A stretch of DNA of 64,000 nucleotides, from positions 52,176,203 to 52,240,202 of the forward strand of contig OY804586.1 in assembly GCA_963680875.1 (NCBI GenBank), given 5' to 3'. The position numbers and the translations under genes were made by a program. Under the pieces are notes generated by a model. It was not told the DNA's origin. It worked only from the letters and a program-made list of their open reading frames with translations, and ran no database searches. Shown piece by piece: positions 10,293 through 20,200 of this stretch. How positions within the stretch are numbered: position 1 is the stretch's first letter; each line of letters opens with the position of its first letter. The stretch comes from Bathymodiolus brooksi (taxonomy: Eukaryota; Mollusca; Bivalvia; Mytilida; Modiolidae).

Positions 10293-10971
10293 GTACGTGT
10301 AGCAATTTTATTTTCATAAATCAATATTGGTTGTCATATTAGGCAATAACATGTACGACATTTAAAGAACTACTTTTCATCAATCGCATTAAAATCATAT
10401 CTCTCACCTGTGCCGGTTTACTGGTATGTTGTGGTGTGGCAGATCTGCTGTAGAAATCCCATTACGGGTAGTCCTATGTATCAGGCAATGAAAATGATGG
10501 TTGAGAGAGAAAAAAACGTTAATTAACTGCTTTGCATGCTTCGAGCAATCTGACTAGACTGAAAACGTATTTATCATATCATTATATATTCATGACATAA
10601 TGTCACTCACATGTGACCAGTAATGGAGTTTCCTCATCTCTCCCACGCCGCAGCATATCAGTGAAATGTGATTTTAATCAGATTTACTTTTCATCTACGT
10701 AATTTACATACTACAAAATTAGATAACAAAACTTCTAGCCTAATACATCATTAACATAATATACTAGTACTATGATTGGTTGAAAATAATCACATGACCA
10801 TATAAAAGTACTATAATGGTTGATCAAATAAACCAATGCAGCACGGCCATATTGCTTGAATTATATACTCAAAATAATTGCTCGCAGAACATAACATCAC
10901 TATGCATGATACAAATATCACAATCCGGAAAGACAATTTATATATTTGGTACTATTTCAAATGTAAAAAAA
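10293..10971. other. No recognisable feature
   Basis: Anonymous AT-rich DNA. Confidence 0.45.
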
Positions 10972-11080
10972 TGATTCCAGAAACGCGTCATGCGCACTAA
11001 ATTTGATATCTACGTTTTTATTACTATCACTCAGTCGATAGCTCAGTTGGTGGACTATTCGGAACTGCCATGGTTCATTA
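10972..11080 (-). repeat. Family D end fragment beside a tRNA-like fragment
   Basis: GATTCCAGAAACGCGTCATG and ATTTGATATCTACGTTTTTA are the inverted family D start. They are followed by GTCGATAGCTCAGTTGGTGG (11034-11053), which matches a tRNA A-box region (TAGCTCAGTTGG) on the plus strand. No B-box follows, so this is a truncated tRNA-derived piece and not a tRNA gene. Confidence 0.6.
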
Positions 11081-11282
11081 GATATATTTATTATTGAAAT
11101 TTACAGTTCCTAAGTAATGCCATTATTACTAAGATCTCCTCCTTTCGGCATAATTAACCTCAGCCGATCTTGGATATCATGTTTAGACTCTTTGCTCCAA
11201 ATATTTTTTTTTTATTTGGGTTTCCAATCTTTCAATTTTGAACTATTGTTATTTGAAATAGTACCAATAATACTTATGAATG

Positions 11283-11330
11283 TTATTCCAGAAATGTGTC
11301 GTGTGCACAAAATTTGATTTCTACTTTTTT
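11283..11330 (-). repeat. Family D end fragment, minus strand
   Basis: TATTCCAGAAATGTGTCGTG then a GCACAAAATTTGATTTCTAC stretch. Confidence 0.6.
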
Positions 11331-11798
11331 TTTATTCTCATATGAATATACCATTAGTATTATATTATGTATTAGTATGCTTTCTGTAAATTTCTTCTGT
11401 AATATAAGTCCATGCGATATTTTGGCATATATCATAACGAATTATATAGCGTTGATAAACTATGCGAAAATAGTACATCTACTATGCCACTTTCATGCGG
11501 GGAAGGTTGGGTTTTCAGCTGTCTGTCAAGGTATATATAGCTAGTCCACGTGCAAGGGGGCGGATCCAATCTGTCAATCTACAATAGTCGTCTAAGCGTT
11601 TTTTAATACTTGTTATTGTTGTTAATTAAATTTCAAACTTCAAAAATCTTTATATTTGTAAAGCCTTAAATGAAACAAAGAATGTTCTCACACTTTCAAG
11701 ACTATCTGATCCAATATATTGGTCCCCAATATCAGGACCTCCTTTATTGTAATAGTTCTCAATATATGTTGTCTACATATAACAGTCAGCATAATAAT
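11331..11798. other. AT-rich DNA with one MITE-end fragment
   Basis: GGGGGCGGATCCAA at about 11555 matches the terminal repeat of the elements at 47048 and 63725; the rest of that element is absent. An (ATA)n run lies at 11791-11806. Otherwise nothing. Confidence 0.45.
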
Positions 11799-11799
11799 A

Positions 11800-11941
11800 A
11801 TAATAATGTTGTGCTAGCAATGACTATGTCATATAGTGGTCAGGGTTGAAGACATACTGCACTCCCGTTCGGATCGTGCACTATGTCTTCAACCCTGACC
11901 ACTATATTGGCATAGTCATTGCTAACACAACATTATTATAT
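11800..11941. repeat. Long near-perfect palindrome, about 140 bp
   Basis: The left arm (AATAATGTTGTGCTAGCAAT, then GTGGTCAGGGTTGAAGACAT) is repeated inverted on the right (ATGTCTTCAACCCTGACCAC, then ATTGCTAACACAACATTATT). A short centre TCCCGTTCGGATC is not palindromic. It has no coding content and could fold into a cruciform in DNA or a hairpin in RNA. Confidence 0.92.
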
Positions 11942-12004
11942 AAATAATGTCAAAGCTTGTCAGTCGATTTGAATCCGTTATTATTTATGCAATATAATAA
12001 TTAT

Positions 12005-12648
12005 CAAATAGTTCATGGCACTAAGGGCCATATGGCAGTTTATGGACCGGGATGTCACCCACAAAATATTATTTGGACGGAAGCGAAACTGAAGTCCATA
12101 TACTATTTTGTGGGTAACAGACCGGTCCATGAACTGCCATTTGGCCCGAAGTGCCATGAACTATTTGTTATATTATACTCAATACATGCAAATCTGTCAG
12201 ACGACATTTTTTGTTATTGTATATCTAAGACGAAAAACGAGTTCGGAAAAAACCCGGAAGAAAACATTATATTGATCGGGCGCGGTCAATATACTAAAAT
12301 ATTGACCGGCTGCGCTAACAAAGACACATAGGGAAAATAAAAACGTAAAGTATAATTGGCCGGTCAATATTTTAGTATATTGACCGGGCCCGATCAATAT
12401 AATGTTTTCTTCCGGATTTTGTCTTAGATATGCAATAACAAAAACATGTCGTCTGACAGATTTGCATGTATTGAGTATAATATAACAAATAGTTCATGGC
12501 ACCTCGGGCCAAATGGCAGTTAATGAACCGGTCTGTCACCCACAAAATAGTATATGGACCTCACCTTCGCTTCGGCCCATATAATATTTTGTGGGTGACA
12601 TCTCGGTCCATAAACTGCCATATGGCCCTTAGTGTCATGAACTATTTG
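12005..12648. repeat. Nested palindrome, about 645 bp, whose arms are themselves palindromes
   Basis: Sub-palindrome P1 (12005-12167) and sub-palindrome P2 (12486-12648) each begin CAAATAGTTCATGGCAC and end in its complement CATGAACTATTTG. Between them lie two inverted inner arms (12168-12309 and about 12358-12485; landmarks CAGACGACATTTTTTGTTAT and ATATTGATCGGGC), which carry a small palindrome of their own (GGTCAATATACTAAAATATT). The unique centre is about 12310-12357. The small ORFs here are artefacts of the symmetry. Confidence 0.93.
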
Positions 12649-12649
12649 T

Positions 12650-13365
12650 TAATTAGTAGATTTAATGAAAAAAATTACAAGCAATAAAATACCATGTTGT
12701 CAGAACAATTCTAAAATCTAATCGAAAAATCGTAGAAGCAAAATCGGTAGCCATATCACGTGACCTTTCATTTTCCTAACTTGGTACAGGCATTTCAATG
12801 AAGCGTAGTATGGTTAAGCAAGTGTTATGGGCCCAAGCCTCCCACCCCCCTCTTGGTAAGATTATGCGGTCATGCTAGTGTCGTCTCGACATGTAACTAG
12901 AATGCCAACCCTTAAAAATATCTGTGTTGTTGAAGAGAATTCCAAGACTTATTCTTTATAACTTTATAAGTAATATAGTTATTCTTCGTGACATAGAGAT
13001 TGTCATATGTATTATGATGAATGTGTTAAACACAACTCTACCAAGAAATGTGTTACTATGCAACCAGTGCTATAGTTAATCGTGAAAACATGAAAAGCAG
13101 TAACAGATGATAGCATCCACTTTATTATGAGGGAATTTCAAAGTTTTATTAAAAGATCTGACATATATTTTTTTTTACATTTTATGACCCAACAAATTAC
13201 AATATCACGTCCGTTTTAGCTTATATCAAACAGATGCACAATTAATTTGAGGAAACCAAATGGGTAATTGGAATCAGTCATTCAAAGGATATGGAATACA
13301 AAGGCAAAGCGTCAAATACCAAAAAATAGATTAATCATGATCCACAACACAATATATAGAAAACA
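12650..13365. other. Mostly anonymous; family G fragment at 12825-12915
   Basis: TTATGGGCCCAAGCCTCCCA and ATTATGCGGTCATGCTAGTG recur in diverged form at 36660-36740, and more distantly at 45180, 52680 and 54720 (inverted). No gene seen. Confidence 0.5.
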
Positions 13366-13560
13366 TAAAGTTCCTGCTTCACTAGTTGCATCCGTCGTGT
13401 TTCTCTAATTAAATATCCGGTGATAAGCCATGAAAGACGAAAAGGGGGACAACACAATGGCGAAGCGAAGACATGACAAAAAACAATTGTCGACAAAATG
13501 CTACATTGAAAAACAAAATTTTGAACAACATGAATCACTCGTAAACCCCGAGAGTGAACT
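13366..13560 (-). repeat. Family C, minus strand, diverged
   Basis: AGTTCCTGCTTCACTAGTTG, then CCGGTGATAAGCCATGAAAG, then ACAACACAATGGCGAAG: the inverted family C landmarks. Confidence 0.65.
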
Positions 13561-13857
13561 TATGTGATACAGTTTTGAACATTTAAATACCTTATTGTTA
13601 TTGATATCTTCTTTATTATTATCGTCTAAATATAAATATTGTAAAGTTTATTTGTATTATCGTTATTATGTGCTATCATTTTTTGTTTATATTTTTGTAA
13701 AATGGAAAGGACTTCCCTAATGTTGTTATAGCTTGTGTCTAATCTCATTTGCTACTTTTTATGCAAATAAAATATGCTTAAACTAATGTGGTACGTGCAT
13801 GATACACATTGAAGGGTTAGATACAAAGTGTTAACACCATGCGTAAATCAGAAATGG
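13561..13857. other. No recognisable feature
   Basis: AT-rich DNA. Confidence 0.45.
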
Positions 13858-14035
13858 GAGGGGGTCAAAAATGAAGGATCCCCCATGTAGATTAAGAACG
13901 AAAATTAAGGATCCCTATGTAGATTAGATTAAGAACGAAAATGAAGGATCCCTTTGTAGATTAAGAACGAAAATTAAGAATCCCTATGTAGATTAGATTA
14001 AGAACGAAAATTAAGGATCCCAAAAATCCTTAATA
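13858..14035 (+). repeat. Short tandem repeat, four to five units of about 40-47 bp
   Basis: AGATTAAGAACGAAAATTAA followed by GGATCCCTATGT recurs, with alternation between units that do or do not duplicate GATTAGATTAAG. Confidence 0.85.
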
Positions 14036-14427
14036 GATACGAATTATAAACACGATCATCAATATAACACACTGTTCGCTTTTGGCACAGCAATGACGGA
14101 TGGAAATTAAATCAAAGAAAACTAATAATGAATCCTGTCAGATTGATTTCCCATAAGTATTTGACATTATATATAGAATACTGATAGAGATCTAAGTTAG
14201 CGTACAGGAAGAGGACACATTTAAAAGCGAAGATTTTAATGAAGGCAAATATTAATTACATTTATCGCTGAATAGTGAATACTATGTTTGTAATTATTGT
14301 CTGTTGTTGAGGTATATAATTATGTGATTTTATTACATACTTAGTTCAAATAAAGGCATTTTGTATGACCAATATGACCGGAAGTAAACTGTCCATATTT
14401 TCACACCCCGGGAAAATAACCGGTTAT
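14036..14427. other. No recognisable feature
   Basis: AT-rich DNA leading into the palindrome cluster. Confidence 0.4.
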
Positions 14428-14965
14428 TGGATTACTACAAGATCATTTCCATATCGAGGCCCATATTGGCCCGGGCCAATATGGGCCTCGACTTCGTCTC
14501 AGGTCAATATGGGTGTCTCTTTTCTAGATGTCGAAAGTATGTAATAAATAGTTTACTACATGGGCATTTCCATATTGGCCTGGTTATCATCCCTCGACCC
14601 ATATTGACCCTCGACTCCCTCTCGGGCCAATATGGGGGTCTCGGGATGATAAGGAAATGCCCATGTATTATAGTATTATTACATGAGGTTTTTCATATTG
14701 GCTTAGTTATAGGTCTGAGGCCTGCTGTATTGGCCTGAGGCACAGCCGAAGGCCAATACATTAGACCAGGGACCTATAACTAGGCCAATATGAAAAACAT
14801 CACGTAATGATACCTTTATTAATTAACCAGTCCAATATATCTCGGGACTTTTCCTTGCGATTGTAGAAACATCTAGCGGATTCCGATCTAGCTGTTATTG
14901 GACTGACTGGAATCGGGCCAATACGGATATTTTCCGTATTAGACTGGTTTTTGGCGTATTGGCCC
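14428..14965. repeat. Cluster of consecutive palindromes with a CCATATTGGCC theme
   Basis: Four adjacent inverted repeats. (1) 14455-14490 is a perfect 36-bp palindrome without spacer, CGAGGCCCATATTGGCCC and its complement. (2) 14554-14672: CTACATGGGCATTTCCATAT, TTATCATCCCTCGACCC and the inverse. (3) 14675-14811: TACATGAGGTTTTTCATATT, TTATAGGTCTGAGGCC and the inverse. (4) 14812-14965: weaker, CCAGTCCAATA against TATTAGACTGG. Non-palindromic centres are short (CTCGACTTCGTCTCAG, CTCGACTCCCTCTCG, TGAGGCACAGCCGA). The 103-aa ORF across them is an artefact. Confidence 0.92.
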
Positions 14966-15210
14966 AATGAACATTTTTATATTGTATTGACAGATTTGTT
15001 CATATAAAGGCTAATAAATAAAAGTTAATTAATAATAATCTATATTTATTGAATGCTAAAAAACGAATATCAATTATTGGAAATTCATGATTAATTGACC
15101 CATTTTTACCGAATTTAAAAACAATTATTGTGCTATTCAATATTATGAGACATTGACAAATAGTAATAGACATATTTATATTTGAAAACTACAGGTCCTA
15201 TGTAAACTAG
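14966..15210. other. No recognisable feature
   Basis: AT-rich DNA. Confidence 0.4.
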
Positions 15211-15214
15211 TTAA

Positions 15215-15345
15215 CCTCCAGTTGTTTGTAGGAGGGCTCACGTCTTATTTACGTTATTTTTGTTTGCTTGCGTATAGTGGTGTCCAACACATATTGTGCT
15301 GTGATTTTTTTTATTTGTATGTTGCTTTGGTATACAACATTGTAG
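15215..15345 (+). repeat. Family B, plus strand
   Basis: GTTTGTAGGAGGGCTCACGT, GCTTGCGTATAGTGGTGTCC, ACACATATTGTGCTGTG: the 5' half of family B. A (C)15 run follows at about 15408-15422. Confidence 0.8.
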
Positions 15346-16238
15346 TAATGAAAACTTATTTTGGGTATATATCTATTAACTTCCACGAAGGTATATCACC
15401 CCTTCTGCCCCCCCCCCCCCCCTCCTACACCCAATTAAATACTGGCACTTCTTTGTGCCTGTCACAAGGTATGAGATGGACAGCCATCAGATTGTCTCAT
15501 TATCAATGTTGTGTTCGGACGTTCGGATGGTTGTTTCTCGTGTCTGCATTGTTGGCTATGTTAGCAGTGACACCTGTTGAATTCGAAGCTTAAATTGTAC
15601 ACGAAGCTTGAACGGTACACAAACCTCACTATAGCAACGCCGATATTCTACAATACAGGCTAGGCGTCATCTACAAGATCAATAAAACATTTTCCCTTGG
15701 AGTTACTTAATTTGAGTTTATCAACATCCTTTCTCCTCCATATTATAAATCTTATCATATTGGCATTGCATCAGTCTTGTCCGAATAAAATGGTCCATGC
15801 CAGTGTTTTCGAATTACACGGCTGGATGTACATAAGTTAATTACATAGAATAAGATGTTTGTTGAATCCTAATGTTCATTTTATTATGGTGAGCAATTAA
15901 CACAAGGCGATATTCAGCATACGGTTAAGTCAGAAGTTATGTTTCAAGGACCAATGAGGAAAAGAAGAACCTCGGAAACATTAATGCAATGAATATGAAT
16001 CAAAGATGCGATACATATGTTGATGCTGGCTGTCGTTAAGGCTGCTAATTTATTCTTGTCTAACGTTCAGTGAACAGAATGTCAGCTATATTCATGACTG
16101 CTACACTAAATTAAAACAAAAAACAGAAAATATTACACTGTCGGAAATTTCCAACCTCAAGTACAAGCATAGTAGAAACAGAGATATACTATTTTTTCGC
16201 TGTTTGAGCATGATAATGTCCAAACAGGAGGCACTCAT
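15346..16238. other. No recognisable feature apart from a poly-C run
   Basis: The 123-aa ORF starting at 15222 runs from family B through the poly-C tract and has no recognisable domain. I see no other feature. Confidence 0.45.
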
Positions 16239-16518
16239 TTAAGGTGGTACCATACACTACATGGAGATAACTCTTTAAAATCAGTTGAACGTTTTGATCA
16301 TGTGATGTTTGTATGCAGATTTCAAGCATCTCGGTGATCAAAACAACAAGAGAAAAGCTGATATGTGGCTAGTGAATTTATAGCTCTGAGTCTGTTGGTT
16401 GGAATTTGTTAAAATTTTGATATTTATTACAGTGGATATATTCAAACACACTGCCAAAAAAATAAGAAAATTAAACAAGCAGATCAAATTTTACCTCAAG
16501 TGTATGGTACCACCTTAA
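16239..16518. mobile_element. piggyBac-type MITE with TTAA ends, about 280 bp
   Basis: TTAAGGTGGTACCATACAC at the left and its complement GTGTATGGTACCACCTTAA at the right (16500-16518). The element is bounded by TTAA at both ends, the target duplication of piggyBac transposons. The interior is AT-rich and non-coding. It lies just downstream of the cysteine-rich exon; on the minus strand it supplies an AATAAA (16423-16428), the first I see after that gene's stop codon. Confidence 0.85.
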
Positions 16519-16734
16519 GCTCCGTACTATGGGCTATTTGTATATTTGATTCGTCTGGCATTTCTAACGAACATTTCTTTCGGAAAGTCATACCCCAGAG
16601 TAAAGAAACAATGTCCATTTCTATACTCTTGGTTCCAGTGGAGATGGGAATGTCGCTAAACATGTGGTTAGCCAAATAACAAGAAGACAGACTAAAGAAA
16701 AATCTTATTTTAGCTATGTAATGTTTTCTAACCA

Positions 16735-17123
16735 TCAACAACAAACCAATGACACACATTTTATCAGGAACAATATTAATATTAAGTTTAATTTCTTGTC
16801 AAATATGGACGACACGGCCGCTGAGCTAGGGTAAAGGCACATCTTATATGTAAATCCTTTATGATACGTACAAATATGTTCCAGATCACAGCATTGCTCC
16901 AATGAATCACATATCCCCCAGTATGGTGCACAACATTTGTATCTTCGTCCACATTGCAATCCATCCTCGCACTGATAGTCTGCATAGCAAGGGGACATAA
17001 TTTCACTTTTCGTACATCGTTTGTTTGCGCCGCTATGAATCCGCTCGCATGATGTAGAACAGCAGTCTTCATCCTCTGAGCATCCTTCGTTTGAAAAACG
17101 GCATCGTTTGTATGAGGAACAGT
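16735..17123 (-). CDS. Terminal exon of a cysteine-rich, putatively GPI-anchored protein
   Basis: Seen: a strong splice acceptor on the minus strand (pyrimidine-rich tract ending TTTACATTTCAG, AG at 17124-17125), then about 128 codons to a TGA at 16735. The exon begins with two bases of a split codon. It encodes 17 cysteines in about 98 residues, in two similar modules: C-x6-C-x5-CC-x3-C-x10-C and C-x6-C-x5-CC-x5-C-x10-C, joined by CYADYQC and CEDGLQC. The CC-containing spacing is that of inhibitor-cystine-knot or colipase-like folds. The end is a spacer (SSAAVSS), a charged DKK and about 15 hydrophobic residues, like a GPI-attachment signal, which would put the product on the cell surface. 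Upstream exons, including any signal peptide, are not visible: the intron runs into the 61-bp satellite. Any longer reading frame through the splice site into the satellite is spurious. I do not recognise a named family; the function is unknown. Confidence 0.65.
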
Positions 17124-17215
17124 CTGAAATGTAAACAACAAAGATATGTATATTAAATATAATGATGTTAGATGATTGTGTTCCGCTAAAATGATAATCA
17201 AACAAACTTCTAATT
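17124..17215 (-). other. Intron 3' end preceding the cysteine-rich exon
   Basis: Acceptor AG at 17124-17125 on the minus strand with a T-rich tract. No clear branch point can be assigned. It merges into satellite at about 17216. Confidence 0.55.
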
Positions 17216-20200
17216 TTAATTAGAATGTGTATGAGTGTGTACATGTATAAATATATACCCTTCCGGAGAATCGGAACTCATAGAATGTGTATCAGTGTGT
17301 ACATGTATAAAATATATACCCTTCCGGAGAATCGGAACTCATAGAATGTGTATCAGTGTGTACATGTATAAAATATATACCCTTCCGGAGAATCGGAACT
17401 CATAGAATGTGTATCAGTGTGTACATGTATAAAATATATACCCTTCCGGAGAATCGGAACTCATAGAATGTGTATCAGTGTGTACATGTATCAAATATAT
17501 ACCCTTCCGGAGAATCGGAACTCATAGAATATGTATGAGTGTGTACATGTATAAAATATATACCCTTCCAGAGAATCGGAACTCATAGAATGTGTATCAG
17601 TGTGTACATGTATAAAATATATACCCTTCCGGAGAATCGGAACTCATAGAATGTGTATCAGTGTGTACAGGTATAAAATATATACCATTCGGGAGAATCA
17701 GAACTCATAGAATGTGTATGAGTCTGTACATGTATAAAACATATACCCTTACGGAGAATCGGAACTCATAGAATGTGTATGAGTGTGTACATGTATAAAA
17801 TATATACCCTTCCGGAGAATCGGAACTCATAGAATGTGTATCAGTGTGTACATGTATAAAATATATCCCTTCCGGAGAATCGGAACTCATAGAATGTGTA
17901 TCAGTGTGTACATGTATAAAATATATACCCTTCCGGAGAATCGGAACTCATATAATGTGTATCAGTGTGTACATGTATAAAATATATACCCTTACGGAGA
18001 ATCGGAACTCATAGAATGTGTATGAGTGTGTACATGTATAAAATATATACCTTTCCGGAGAATTGGAACTCATAGAATGTGTATGAGTGTGTACATGTAT
18101 AAAATATATATACCCTTCCGGAGAATCAGAACTCATGGAATGTGCATCAGTGTGTACATGTATAAAATATATACCATTCGGGAGAATCGGAACTCATAGA
18201 ATGTGTATGAGTGTGTACATGTATAAAATATATACCCTTCCGGAGAATCGGAACTCATAAAATGTGTATGAGTGTGTACATGTATCAAATATATACCCTT
18301 CCGGAGAATCGGAACTCATAGAATGTGTATGAGTGTGTACATGTATAAAATATATACCCTTCCAGAGAATCGGAACTCATAGAATGTGTATCAGTGTGTA
18401 CATGTATAAAATATATACCCTTCCGGAGAATCGGAACTCATAGAATGTGTATGAGTGTCTACATGTATAAAATATATACCCTTCCAGAGAATCGGAACTC
18501 ATAGAATGTGTATCAGTGTGTACATGTATAAAATATATACCCTTCCGGAGAATCGGAACTCATAGAATGTGTATGAGTGTGTACAGGTATAAAATATATA
18601 CCATTCGGGAGAATCGGAACTCATAGAATGTGTATGAGTCTGTACATGTATAAAACATATACCCTTGCGGAGAATCGGAACTCATAGAATGTGTATGAGT
18701 GTGTACATGTATAAAATATATACCCTTCCGGAGAATCGGAACTCATAGAATGTGTATCAGTGTGTACATGTATAAAATATATACCCTTCCGGAGAATCGG
18801 AACTCATAGAATGTGTATGAGTGTGTACATGTATAAAATATATACCCTTACGGAGAATCGGAACTCATAGAATGTGCATCAGTGTGTACATGTATAAAAC
18901 ATATATCCTTCCGGGGAATCGGAACTCATAGAATGTGTATCAGTGTGTACATGTATAAAATATATACCCTTACGGAGAATCGGAACTCATAGAATGTGTA
19001 TCAGTGTGTACATGTATAAAATATATACCCTTCCGGAGAATCGGAACTCATAGAATGTGTATGAGTGTGTACATGTATAAAATATATACCCTTCTGGAGA
19101 ATCGGAACTCATAGAATGTGTATCAGTGTGTACATGTATAAAATATATACCCTTCCGGAGAATCGGAACTCATAGAATGTGTATGAGTGTGTACATGTAT
19201 AAAATATATACCCTTACGGAGAATCGGAACTCATAGAATGTGCATCAGTGTGTACATGTATAAAACATATATCCTTCCGGGGAATCGGAACTCATAGAAT
19301 GTGTATCAGTGTGTACATGTATAAAATATATACCCTTACGGAGAATCGGAACTCATAGAATGTGTATCAGTGTGTACATGTATAAAATATATACCCTTCC
19401 GGAGAATCGGAACTCATAGAATGTGTATGAGTGTGTACATGTATAAAATATATACCCTTCTGGAGAATCGGAACTCATAGAATGTGTATCAGTGTGTACA
19501 TGTATAAAATATATACCCTTCCGGAGAATCGGAACTCATAGAATGTGTATGAGTGTGTACATGTATAAAATATATACCCTTCCGGAGAATCGGAACTCAT
19601 AGAATGTGTATGAGTGTGTACATGTATAAAATATATACCCTTCCGGAGAATCGGAACTCATAGAATGTGTATGAGTGTGTACATGTATCAAATATATACC
19701 CTTCCGGAGAATCGGAACTCATAGAATGTGTATGAGTGTGTACATGTATAAAATATATACCCTTCCAGAGAATCGGAACTCATAGAATGTGTATCAGTGT
19801 GTACATGTATAAAACATATACCCTTCCGGAGAATCGGAACTCATAGAATGTGTATGAGTGTGTACATGTATAAAATATATACCCTTCCGGAGAATCGGAA
19901 CTCATAGAATGTGTATGAGTGTGTACAGGTATAACATATATACCATTCGGGAGAATCGGAACTCATAGAATGTGTATGAGTCTGTACATGTATAAAACAT
20001 ATACCCTTACGGAGAATCGGAACTCATAGAATGTGTATCAGTGTGTACATGTACAAAATATATACCCTTCCGGAGAATCGGAACTCATAGAATGTGTATC
20101 AGTGTGTACATGTATAAAATATATACCCTTACGGAGAATCGGAACTCATAGAATGTGTATCAGTGTGTACATGTATAAAATATATACCCTTCCGGAGAAT

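Noticed and set aside
11034..11080. tRNA gene with GATAGCTCAGTTGG
   Set aside because: Only the A-box half is present; no B-box follows at the right distance.
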